Assembly (NCBI GenBank): GCA_018713325.1
Contig: DVFJ01000037.1
Span: forward strand, 1-64,000
Reading direction: 5' to 3'
DNA from: Candidatus Onthenecus intestinigallinarum
GTDB taxonomy: Bacteria; Bacillota; Clostridia; Christensenellales; Aristaeellaceae
Length of the DNA stretch: 64,000 nt
Position 1 is the stretch's first letter; each line of letters opens with the position of its first letter. Position numbers and translations under genes: made by a program. Positions 16,959 to 24,222 of the stretch are shown in pieces. The notes beneath the pieces are model-generated. The model was not told where the DNA came from. It made no database searches and saw nothing but the letters and a program-made list of their open reading frames with translations.

Positions 16959-17234
16959 ATGAGACAATGCATGGATTCGGAAAACCTGCACCGCCGCCTC
17001 AGGAAGATCATCGGTCAGGTGCAGGCCATCGACCGCATGATCGACGAGGACGTTCCCTGCGAAGACGTGCTCTCCCAGATCAATGCCGCCAAGTCCGCGC
17101 TGCACAGGGCCGGTCAGGTGGTGCTGGAGGGACATATCCGCCACTGCGTGCGCGACGGCATCGAACATGGCGACGCCGATCAGACGATCGCCAGCTTCGC
17201 CAAGGCTGTGGAACGCTTTGCCAACATGCGCTGA
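16959..17234 (+). CDS. csoR: CsoR/FrmR-family metal-sensing repressor
   Basis: A 91-residue all-helical DUF156 protein. The metal-sensing triad of CsoR proteins is present: C34, H59 and C63 (VPCED, EGHIRHC). The basic N-terminal helix (HRRLRKIIGQVQAIDRMI) would contact DNA. It starts at ATG 16959 after GGAGG. Its own promoter and that of the following P-type ATPase carry matching operator-like sequences, so self-regulation and derepression of the pump by metal, most likely Cu(I), is expected. Nickel or cobalt sensing cannot be ruled out from sequence alone. Confidence 0.88.
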   Translation: MRQCMDSENLHRRLRKIIGQVQAIDRMIDEDVPCEDVLSQINAAKSALHRAGQVVLEGHIRHCVRDGIEHGDADQTIASFAKAVERFANMR

Positions 17235-17277
17235 CAGAGGCCGGCCGTCTTCCCGGGCCGGTTTCTCTTTTACCCTC

Positions 17278-17307
17278 TTGACATACCAATACCCCTATAT
17301 GTATAAT
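17278..17307 (+). promoter_or_regulatory. Promoter of the metal ATPase with embedded CsoR-type operator
   Basis: TTGACA (17278-17283) and a perfect TATAAT (17302-17307) are 18 bp apart. ATACCCCTATATGTAT (17289-17304) lies between and into the -10, so a bound repressor would block RNA polymerase directly. Confidence 0.72.
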
Positions 17308-17345
17308 AGACGCGTGCGAAGCGGATGCAGGAAGGGAGATCGGAC

Positions 17346-19217
17346 ATGAAACGGGTCATCGAGCGGTTGGAATCACTACTGGAATGGGGCGGTGTGCGCA
17401 AGGACATCGTGTTCCTTGCGGTATCGGGCGCGGCGCTGCTGGCGAGCACGCTGGGCCTGGCGCCGCTTCCGTTCGACGCGGCGTGGATCGCCATTGTGCT
17501 GTGCGGCCTGCCGATTGTGCTGGAGGCCATCATCGGGCTGGTGACGGCGCTGGATATCAAGGCCGACGTGCTGGTGTCCATCGCGCTGATTGCGTCGGTC
17601 ATCATCGGCGAGGACTTCGCGGCCGGCGAGGTGGCCTTCATCATGCAGCTGGGCGCGCTGCTGGAGGAACTGACCGTGGCCAGGGCACGCGAGGGCATCC
17701 GCAGGCTGGTCCATCTCACGCCGCGGACCGCCCGCGTGCTGACGGAGGGCGGCGAGCGCATCGTGCCTGCGGAGCAGGTGCGGGTCGGCGACCGCATCCG
17801 CGTGCTGCCCGGCGAGACGGTGCCCGTGGACGGCGTCATCCTGTCCGGCCAGACCTCCGTCAACCAGGCGGTCATGACGGGCGAGTCTTTGCCGGTGGAC
17901 AAGGCGGCGGGCGACGAGGTGTCCAGCGGTACGGTCAACCAGTTCGGCGCGTTCGAGATGCGGGCGGCGAAGGTCGGAGAGGACAGCTCCATCCAGCGCA
18001 TGATCCGGCTGGTACAGACGGCGGATGCGGGCAAGGCGAAGATTGTGCGGCTGGCCGACCGGTGGGCGACCTGGATCGTCGTCGGCGCGCTGACCGCCGC
18101 CGTGCTGACATGGCTGGCGACGGGCGAGGTCATCCGCTCCGTCACGATTCTCGTCGTGTTCTGCCCGTGCGCGCTGGTGCTGGCCACGCCTACGGCGATC
18201 ATGGCCGCCATCGGCAACGCGACGCGGCACGGCTTCCTCGTGCGCGAGGGCGACGCGCTGGAGCGGCTCGCGCAGGTGTCGAAGATCACGTTCGACAAGA
18301 CCGGTACGCTGACATACGGCACGCCCCGGGTTGTGGCGGTTGAGTGCGCGGCGCCGTATGCCCGCGAGGAGCTCTATGCGCTGGTGGCGGCGGCCGAGCA
18401 GCTGTCCGAGCATCCGCTGGGCAGGGCGGTGGTTCGCTGCTACCGGCAGGAGACCGGCGCAGCCCTGCCCGTGACCGAGGCGTTCCGGATGATCCCCGGC
18501 GAGGGCGTGGCGGCCACGGTCGGGGGCAGGCAGGTGCGGGCGGGCAACCTGAAGCTCGTCGCGCGGGAGGCTGTCATGCCGCCCGAGCTGACGTCCGGCG
18601 CAGAAGGCTACCTCGACGAGGGCTGCACCGTCATCTACGCCGTAGTGGACGGCGCGGCGGCGGGCTATATCGCGCTGGCCGACACCGTCCGCGGCGAGAG
18701 CGCCGCGATGATCGAAGCCATCCGCGCCCAGAACGTGGAGGCCGTGCTGCTCACCGGCGACAACCCGAAGGCGGCCGCGTTCATCGCCGGGCAGCTGGGG
18801 ATCCGCGAGGTGCATGCGCTGTGCAGGCCGGAGGACAAGCTCAGTCGGATCGGCGCATACCAGGCGGACGGCAGGGCGGTGTGCATGATCGGCGACGGCG
18901 TCAACGACGCGCCGGCGCTGAAGAAGGCGGATGTGGGCATCGCGATGGGCGGCGTGGGCAGCGACATCGCCGTAGAGGCGGCGGACATCGCGCTGGTCGA
19001 CGACGAGATCCGGGAGCTGCCGCACCTGCTGGCGCTGTCCCGGCGGATGATGCGGACCATCCGGCTGAACCTGTGCCTCTCCATGGGACTGAACTTTCTG
19101 GCCATCCTGCTGGCCATCGCCGGCGTGCTGGGCCCGGTGACGGGCGCGCTGGTGCACAACGCGGGATCGGTTGTCGTCATCCTCCACTCGGCGCTGCTGC
19201 TCTCCTGGCGGCGATAA
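17346..19217 (+). CDS. Heavy-metal-transporting P1B-type ATPase
   Basis: A 623-residue membrane ATPase. Actuator motif TGES lies near 177, transport-site CPC at 273-275, phosphorylated D317 in DKTGTLT, the SEHPLG histidine near 355 and GDGVNDAP near 516. It has no N-terminal heavy-metal-associated CxxC domain. The last spans read LNLCLSMGLNFLAIL and GALVHNAGSVVVILHSALLL, not the YN-P/MxxSS pattern of classical Cu(I) pumps nor the K/DxG pattern of ZntA. Metal specificity is therefore uncertain. Control by the neighbouring CsoR favours copper. ATG 17346 follows AAGGGAG. Confidence 0.88.
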   Translation: MKRVIERLESLLEWGGVRKDIVFLAVSGAALLASTLGLAPLPFDAAWIAIVLCGLPIVLEAIIGLVTALDIKADVLVSIALIASVIIGEDFAAGEVAFIMQLGALLEELTVARAREGIRRLVHLTPRTARVLTEGGERIVPAEQVRVGDRIRVLPGETVPVDGVILSGQTSVNQAVMTGESLPVDKAAGDEVSSGTVNQFGAFEMRAAKVGEDSSIQRMIRLVQTADAGKAKIVRLADRWATWIVVGALTAAVLTWLATGEVIRSVTILVVFCPCALVLATPTAIMAAIGNATRHGFLVREGDALERLAQVSKITFDKTGTLTYGTPRVVAVECAAPYAREELYALVAAAEQLSEHPLGRAVVRCYRQETGAALPVTEAFRMIPGEGVAATVGGRQVRAGNLKLVAREAVMPPELTSGAEGYLDEGCTVIYAVVDGAAAGYIALADTVRGESAAMIEAIRAQNVEAVLLTGDNPKAAAFIAGQLGIREVHALCRPEDKLSRIGAYQADGRAVCMIGDGVNDAPALKKADVGIAMGGVGSDIAVEAADIALVDDEIRELPHLLALSRRMMRTIRLNLCLSMGLNFLAILLAIAGVLGPVTGALVHNAGSVVVILHSALLLSWRR

Positions 19218-19305
19218 TGGGGAAAAGGGCCTGCGCATTGCCGAAGGCAAAATGGACATCGCCTGCAAGCGGCTGAAACGTCCACGACGGCAGACGCTGC
19301 GAGCT

Positions 19306-19953
19306 TCATTGGCGCGTTTTGCCCCCGCCTGCCGGCCTGGAAACGCCTTCGGCCGGGCGCGCCGGGCCGCCGTCGACCTGCAGCACGCGCCACGCGCCGT
19401 GGGCGTACTGGAGCAGGTTGACTGCGGCATAGCCCTGGGGAATGCGCTTCTTTTCGCACAGCGGGCGGCCCAGCAGCGCGCACAGCAACAGACGGTTGAG
19501 GCCGGCGTGCGCGACCATCACGGCGCAGCGGCCGGTGCGCTGCGCGACATGGTCGAGCGCCGCGCGGGCGCGGGCGAGGCCCTGCTCGTCCGTCTCACCG
19601 CCGGGCGGGCACGAGCGCCGCGGCGTGGGGCCGAAGTATTCCGGATAGCGGGCGCGGATGAGGTCGAACGACAGGCCGTCCCATTCGCCGCCGTAGAGCT
19701 CAATCAGGTCGCTCAGCACGCAGGGCGCGGCCGCGTCTCCGGCGATGCACGCGGCGGTCTGCCGGGCGCGCAGCAGCGGGCTGGTGTACACGGCCTCAAC
19801 GCCTCGGCCGGCGAAGAAGCGGCCAAGCGCCCGGGCCTGCGAAAGCCCGTGCGCGCTCAGCGGCAGGTCCAGGCTTTGCCCCAGACACAGCTGCTCGCCT
19901 GCCGGAGCGTCCGGCTGCGCGTGGCGAACCAGGTAGATGAGCTTTTCGGACAC
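19306..19953 (-). CDS. Histidine phosphatase family protein
   Basis: A 215-residue phosphoglycerate-mutase-fold protein. LVRHAQ (H11) is the phospho-accepting RHG motif, SPLLRARQTA the second arginine box, LIELYGGEWDGLSF the acid box, and MVAHAGLNR carries the second catalytic His. The length and the GGEWDGLSFDLIRARYPEYF segment resemble alpha-ribazole or broad-specificity phosphatases, but no cobalamin genes are nearby. It is encoded on the minus strand, divergent from the molybdenum operon, with its start codon preceded by GGGGGA. Confidence 0.85.
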   Translation of the reverse strand: MSEKLIYLVRHAQPDAPAGEQLCLGQSLDLPLSAHGLSQARALGRFFAGRGVEAVYTSPLLRARQTAACIAGDAAAPCVLSDLIELYGGEWDGLSFDLIRARYPEYFGPTPRRSCPPGGETDEQGLARARAALDHVAQRTGRCAVMVAHAGLNRLLLCALLGRPLCEKKRIPQGYAAVNLLQYAHGAWRVLQVDGGPARPAEGVSRPAGGGKTRQ

Positions 19954-20022
19954 GGCGATTGTCCCCCTTTCAAAATCTGCGCGCCCCCGATGCCATGGGG
20001 CCGTCGGCTGGCAAAAAGGCTA

Positions 20023-20051
20023 TTGACAGATGCGCCAAGAACCGATAAGAT
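20023..20051 (+). promoter_or_regulatory. Promoter of the molybdenum operon leader
   Basis: TTGACA (20023-20028) and TAAGAT (20046-20051) are 17 bp apart. Transcription would start near 20058, about 340 nt before modA, leaving a long untranslated leader. Confidence 0.65.
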
Positions 20052-20057
20052 AATAGT

Positions 20058-20241
20058 GTCTTCGAGCCCCCCTTCCTAATGCGCAAGCGATGGAATCGGG
20101 GCCGCGTCAAGCGATTGACCTAGGGTTATGCTGGAAACGGCGTGGCCTTCCTGTTTGAAAAGGAGACGGCATACAAATGCGGGGGGGCCCGTGCGGCTCG
20201 CCTTGTCTGTGTCCGCTTCCTTTTTGGAAGCGGATTTTTTT
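20058..20241 (+). promoter_or_regulatory. Structured leader ending in a terminator: candidate riboswitch for the molybdenum operon
   Basis: Between the promoter and an intrinsic terminator lie about 155 nt of GC-rich sequence able to fold. TATGC (20126-20130 region) can pair with GCATA, enclosing GCTGGAAACGGC and a CCTTCCT/AGGAG stem. A GGAAAC loop and a CCTAGG/TAT segment resemble a GNRA tetraloop and its receptor. Promoter, leader, terminator and then a molybdate transporter is the layout of Moco riboswitches, but I cannot confirm that family's consensus by eye. Confidence 0.5.
20212..20241 (+). terminator. Intrinsic terminator in the modA leader
   Basis: A perfect 9-bp stem TCCGCTTCC/GGAAGCGGA (20212-20220 and 20226-20234), loop TTTTT, followed by seven T. 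It lies 158 bp before modA with no gene upstream on this strand, so it must act as an attenuator. Confidence 0.85.
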
Positions 20242-20305
20242 GCGCCGTCCGCTTGCCATGATAGAAAACGGCCGAGGTGCGAGCTCAGCCGTTTCCTATG
20301 GATAT

Positions 20306-20371
20306 GGAGAGAAAGCCGCTGTCTGCCCCCTCTGTGCACCATATCAAGGACATGATAACGGCTTTCTCTCC
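20306..20371 (+). promoter_or_regulatory. Long hairpin between terminator and modA start
   Basis: GGAGAGAAAGCCG (20306-20318) is perfectly complementary to CGGCTTTCTCTCC (20359-20371). The 40-nt loop contains a small TATCA/TGATA hairpin. No T-run follows, so it is not a terminator. It ends about 18 nt before the AAAGGAG ribosome site of modA and could affect translation or mRNA stability. Confidence 0.55.
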
Positions 20372-20399
20372 AAAAATCAATACATAAAGGAGAAAAGCC

Positions 20400-21221
20400 A
20401 TGAAAACCAAGAACTTTGTCGCCCTGCTTCTGGCGCTTGTGTGCGCGCTGACCCTGTCCGTGCCGGCCTATGCCGGGGCGGAAGAGGAGCCCGTGGAGCT
20501 CATCGTGTTCGCCGCGGCGTCGATGACCGAAACGCTGAATGAGATCAGCGAGCTGTACCGCGAGGTTGCGCCCAACGTCACGCTCGTGTTCAACTTCGAC
20601 TCCTCCGGCACGCTCAAGACGCAGATCGAAGAGGGCGCGGACTGCGACGTGTTCATCTCCGCCGCGCCCAAGCAGATGAACGAGCTGGACATCGAGTCCG
20701 AGGCGAACCCCGACGGGCTGGACTTCGTGCTGCAGGGCACCCGCATCGACCTGCTGGAGAACAAGGTCGCGCTGGCCGTGCCGGAGGGCAACCCCAAGGG
20801 CATCGACTCCTACGACGCGCTGGTCGCAGGCCTGAAGGACGGCAGCGTCATGCTGGCGATGGGCAACTCCGACGTGCCGGTCGGACAGTACACCCAGAAG
20901 ATCCTGGCCTACTATGAGCTGGACGAGGCGGAGCTGGCCGGGGCCGGCGTCATCACCTACGGCTCCAACGTGAAGGAAGTGACCACGCAGGTCGCCGAGG
21001 CGACGGTCGACTGCGGCATCATCTACGGCACGGACGCGTACTCCGCCGGCCTGACCGTCGTGGATACCGCCACCGCCGAGATGTGCGGCCAGGTCATCTA
21101 TCCGGCGGCCGTGCTGAACGTGACCCGCAACGAAGAGGCCGCGAAGGCCTTCCTGGACTACCTCACCGGAGAAGAGGCCAGCGCCGTGTTCGAGTCCGTC
21201 GGCTTCAGCCCGCTCTCCTGA
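20400..21221 (+). CDS. modA: Molybdate ABC transporter substrate-binding protein
   Basis: A 273-residue periplasmic-type binding protein. A signal sequence covers about 1-25 (cleavage near AYA/GA). The mature part has the ModA entry LIVFAAASMTETLNEI, then FNFDSSGTLKTQIEEGADCD, where the two serines would hydrogen-bond the oxyanion, and GIIYGTDAYSAG near the end. Gram-positive binding proteins normally carry a lipobox cysteine. None is placed correctly here. It starts the mod-moe-moa operon, at ATG 20400 after AAAGGAG. It captures molybdate (or tungstate) for ModB/ModC. Confidence 0.92.
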   Translation: MKTKNFVALLLALVCALTLSVPAYAGAEEEPVELIVFAAASMTETLNEISELYREVAPNVTLVFNFDSSGTLKTQIEEGADCDVFISAAPKQMNELDIESEANPDGLDFVLQGTRIDLLENKVALAVPEGNPKGIDSYDALVAGLKDGSVMLAMGNSDVPVGQYTQKILAYYELDEAELAGAGVITYGSNVKEVTTQVAEATVDCGIIYGTDAYSAGLTVVDTATAEMCGQVIYPAAVLNVTRNEEAAKAFLDYLTGEEASAVFESVGFSPLS

Positions 21222-21232
21222 CGCGCGCCGCT

Positions 21233-21267
21233 GCGGGCGGGCGGTCTTCGCCCGCCCGCTTCATTTT
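21233..21267 (+). terminator. GC-rich hairpin between modA and modB
   Basis: GCGGGCGGGC (21233-21242) pairs with GCCCGCCCGC (21250-21259) and is followed by TTCATTTT. This could be a leaky terminator or a 3' stabilising stem, giving more modA than modBC transcript, as is usual for binding-protein genes. Confidence 0.6.
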
Positions 21268-21289
21268 GCTGTAAAGGCCGGTGAACGCC

Positions 21290-21964
21290 ATGGACTGGTT
21301 TCCGCTGATCAACTCCCTGCGCATCGCAGGCATCAGCACGGTGGTCATCTTCTTTCTGGGCATCTTTGCCGCATACTACATCGCCAAAGCGCCGCGCGCG
21401 GTCAAGGGCATTCTGGACGTCGTGCTCACGATGCCCCTGGTGCTGCCGCCCACGGTCGTGGGCTATCTGCTGCTGCGCGTGCTCGGCCCCAAGCGCATCA
21501 TCGGCGCGTGGGTGCTGGAGACCTTCGGCCTCAAGCTCACCATGACCTGGTGGTCGGCCATCTTCGCCACGGCCGTGGTCATCTTCCCGCTCATGTACCG
21601 CACGGCGCGCGGTGCGTTCGAGTCCTTTGACGAGACGCTGGCCCACGCCGGGCAGACGCTGGGCCTGTCCAACCGCTACATCTTCTGGCGCATCCGCATG
21701 CCCTACTGCCGCCAGGGCATCCTGGCCGGCACGGTGCTGGCCTTTGCGCGCGCGCTGGGCGAGTATGGCGCCACGAGCATGATCGCCGGCTATACGCCCG
21801 GGCGCACGGCCACGATCTCGACCACGGTCTATCAGCTGTGGCGCACAAACGACGACGCGCTCGCCTTCCGGTGGGTCATGATCAACATGGCCATCTCCGC
21901 AGTGGTGATGCTGGCGGTCAACATGCTGGAGCGCAAGCGCCGCACCCGAAAGGAGGCGGCATAA
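21290..21964 (+). CDS. modB: Molybdate ABC transporter permease
   Basis: A 224-residue integral membrane protein with about five spans and the ABC permease EAA-type loop (GQTLGLSNRYIFWRIRMPYC, then GTVLAFARALGEYGATSMIAG). This last segment is the hallmark of ModB/CysT permeases. ATG 21290 is preferred to GTG 21281 because GGTGA (21280-21284) sits 5 nt upstream. It is translated just before modC, whose GTG follows the stop codon directly. It forms the membrane channel for molybdate together with ModA and ModC. Confidence 0.92.
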   Translation: MDWFPLINSLRIAGISTVVIFFLGIFAAYYIAKAPRAVKGILDVVLTMPLVLPPTVVGYLLLRVLGPKRIIGAWVLETFGLKLTMTWWSAIFATAVVIFPLMYRTARGAFESFDETLAHAGQTLGLSNRYIFWRIRMPYCRQGILAGTVLAFARALGEYGATSMIAGYTPGRTATISTTVYQLWRTNDDALAFRWVMINMAISAVVMLAVNMLERKRRTRKEAA

Positions 21965-23002
21965 GTGGCCCTGTCGGTGGACATCGAGAAGACGCTGGGT
22001 GATTTTCACCTTCGGGTGAAGTTCGAGGCGGAGAACCGCGTGCTCGCGCTGCTGGGCGCGTCCGGCTGCGGCAAGAGCATGACGCTCAAGTGCATCGCGG
22101 GCATCGAGCGACCGGACCGGGGCGTGATCACGCTGGACGGCACGACGCTCTTTGACAGCGGTCGGGGCGTCAATCTGCCGCCCCAGCGCCGCCGGGTCGG
22201 GTATCTGTTTCAGCAGTACGCGCTCTTCCCGAACATGACGGTGGAGCAGAACATCGCCGTGGGCGTGCGCGACAGACGCCGCGCGCGGGAGGAGACGGCG
22301 GAGGCCATCGCCGCGATGCGCCTGGAGGGGCTGGAGCGCAAGCGGCCGCACCAGCTCTCCGGCGGGCAGCAGCAGCGCGCCGCGCTGGCGCGCATCCTGG
22401 TCAACCGGCCGGAGGTGCTGCTGTTGGACGAGCCGTTCTCCGCGCTGGACAGCCACTTGCGCTTTCAGCTGGAGCAGGAGCTGCGCGGCGCGATCCGGCG
22501 GTTTGGCAAGACGGTGTTGCTCGTCTCCCACAACCGCGACGAGGTCTTCCGCCTGTCGGACGAGGTCGCGATCATGCACGACGGCCGGATCGAGACGACC
22601 GGCGAAAAGAAGGCGGTCTTTGCCAACCCGAGGACGCGCAACGGCGCGATCCTCACCGGCTGCAAGAACGTCTCGCCCGTCGAGGCGATCGGCGAGCGGC
22701 GCGCGCGCGCCGTGGACTGGGGCGTCGAGCTGGCGCTGCCCGCATCCGCGGACGGCGTGCAATACGTCGGCATCCGCATGCACGACGTGCGCCTTGCGGA
22801 CGCGCAGGGGGAGCCGAACGCGTTCCTCTGCCGCGTGGAGGAGACGATCGAGAACCCGTTTTCCTGTACCGTTCTGCTCAGGCCCGAGGGCGCGGCGCGT
22901 CCCATCGGCTGGGAGCTGGACAAGGAGCGCTGGCGGCAGATCCGCGCGGAGCGCCTGCGCGTGTGCCTGCCGCCGGAATCCATGCTGCTTTTGAAGGAGT
23001 GA
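21965..23002 (+). CDS. modC: Molybdate ABC transporter ATP-binding protein
   Basis: A 345-residue ATPase. Walker A GASGCGKS near 36, Q-loop YLFQQYALFPNMTVEQNI, signature LSGGQQQR near 138, Walker B VLLLDEPFSALD, then switch His (LLVSHNRDE). The C-terminal 110 residues after TGCKNVSPVEAI form a MOP/TOBE-like regulatory domain, as in ModC. The GTG start at 21965 abuts the modB stop. It energises molybdate uptake. Confidence 0.92.
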   Translation: MALSVDIEKTLGDFHLRVKFEAENRVLALLGASGCGKSMTLKCIAGIERPDRGVITLDGTTLFDSGRGVNLPPQRRRVGYLFQQYALFPNMTVEQNIAVGVRDRRRAREETAEAIAAMRLEGLERKRPHQLSGGQQQRAALARILVNRPEVLLLDEPFSALDSHLRFQLEQELRGAIRRFGKTVLLVSHNRDEVFRLSDEVAIMHDGRIETTGEKKAVFANPRTRNGAILTGCKNVSPVEAIGERRARAVDWGVELALPASADGVQYVGIRMHDVRLADAQGEPNAFLCRVEETIENPFSCTVLLRPEGAARPIGWELDKERWRQIRAERLRVCLPPESMLLLKE

Positions 23003-23007
23003 AGCCC

Positions 23008-24222
23008 ATGCGATCGTCAATCGATCATGTCACCGCGCGGGATCTGCTCATGGCCCGCGTGTCGCCCGTGGGGACGGAGCAGGTCGCGCTGTCCCTGAGC
23101 GCGGGCCGCGTGCTGGCCAGGGACCTGATTGCCGCGGAGAACATCCCGCCCTTCGACCGCTCGCCCTACGACGGCTACGCGTTCCGTGCGGCGGATACCG
23201 AGGGCGCCTCGCGGGAGCATCCCGTGGAGCTGACGGTGCTGGAGGAGGTCGCGGCCGGCGCAGTGCCCACGCGGCCCGTCACGCCCGGCACGGCCTGCAA
23301 GATCCTGACCGGCGCGCCGATCCCCGAGGGGGCCGACGCCGTACGCATGTACGAGCGCACGGAGTTCACGCAGAGCACGGTGCGCCTGTTCGCGCCTGCG
23401 AGGCCGGGCGAGAACATCGTGCGCGCGGGCGAGGACGTCCGGGCAGGCACGGTGCTCGCGCGAAGCGGCTGCGTGATCGATGCGGGCGTCGCGGGCACGC
23501 TGTGCGCGCAGGGCGAGGCGCTGGCGACGGTGTACCGCCGGGCGCGCATCGGCCTCATCTCCACGGGCAACGAGGTGGTGGAGGCGGACGCGCCGCTGGC
23601 GCCGGGCAAGATCCGCAATGCCAACCGGTCCATGCTGGAGGCGGCGCTGCGCAGGGAGGGCATGGAGCCCGTGTACCTGGGCATCGCGGGGGACGACGCG
23701 CAGCGCATCGCGCGGCTGATCGGCCAGGCCCTGGCGGACTGCGACGCGGTGCTGCTCACCGGCGGGGTCTCCGTGGGCGATTACGACCTGACGCCCGAGG
23801 CGATGGACCTGGCGGGCTGCGAGACGCTCGTGCGGGGCGTGGACCTCAAGCCCGGCATGGCCTGCGCATACGGCGTGAAGGACGGAAAACTCGTGTGCGG
23901 CCTATCCGGCAACCCCGCCTCCGCACTGACGAACCTATATGTGATCGTGATGCCGGCGCTGCGCAGGCTGGCCGGGCGCGCCGACGCGCTGCCCCGGGAG
24001 ATTACGGTCACGCTGCAGGACGGCTTTGACAAGCCCAGCCGCGGCACGCGCGTGCTGCGCGGCCGGCTGGACCTGTCCGACGGGACCGTGCGGATGGTCC
24101 TGCCCGGCGATCAGGGCAACGTGGTGCTCTCCAGCGCCATCGGCTGCGACGCGATGGCGATCGTCCCCGCCGGCAGCGGGAAACTCGAACCGCAGACTGT
24201 GCTGAAAGGATTTGTGCTATGA
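23008..24222 (+). CDS. moeA: Molybdopterin molybdenumtransferase
   Basis: A 404-residue MoeA, inserting molybdenum into adenylylated molybdopterin. Domain signatures: NIPPFDRSPYDGYAFRA near 48, GTACKILTGAPIPEGADAV near 90, IGLISTGNEVVEADAPLAPG near 182, LLTGGVSVGDYD near 248 and LSGNPASALTNL near 298. ATG 23008 lies 5 nt after the modC stop, with AAGGAG upstream. Its stop overlaps the next gene by ATGA. It acts in the cytoplasm in the last steps of Mo-cofactor synthesis. Confidence 0.93.
   Translation: MRSSIDHVTARDLLMARVSPVGTEQVALSLSAGRVLARDLIAAENIPPFDRSPYDGYAFRAADTEGASREHPVELTVLEEVAAGAVPTRPVTPGTACKILTGAPIPEGADAVRMYERTEFTQSTVRLFAPARPGENIVRAGEDVRAGTVLARSGCVIDAGVAGTLCAQGEALATVYRRARIGLISTGNEVVEADAPLAPGKIRNANRSMLEAALRREGMEPVYLGIAGDDAQRIARLIGQALADCDAVLLTGGVSVGDYDLTPEAMDLAGCETLVRGVDLKPGMACAYGVKDGKLVCGLSGNPASALTNLYVIVMPALRRLAGRADALPREITVTLQDGFDKPSRGTRVLRGRLDLSDGTVRMVLPGDQGNVVLSSAIGCDAMAIVPAGSGKLEPQTVLKGFVL

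Noticed and set aside
17376..19430. Long minus-strand frame opposite the metal ATPase
   Set aside because: Antisense shadow of a gene with full P-type ATPase motifs; the frame shows no recognisable domain.
21280..21290. GTG 21281 as start of modB
   Set aside because: AAAGG lies too close to it, while GGTGA is well placed for ATG 21290 and MDWFPL fits the usual ModB start.
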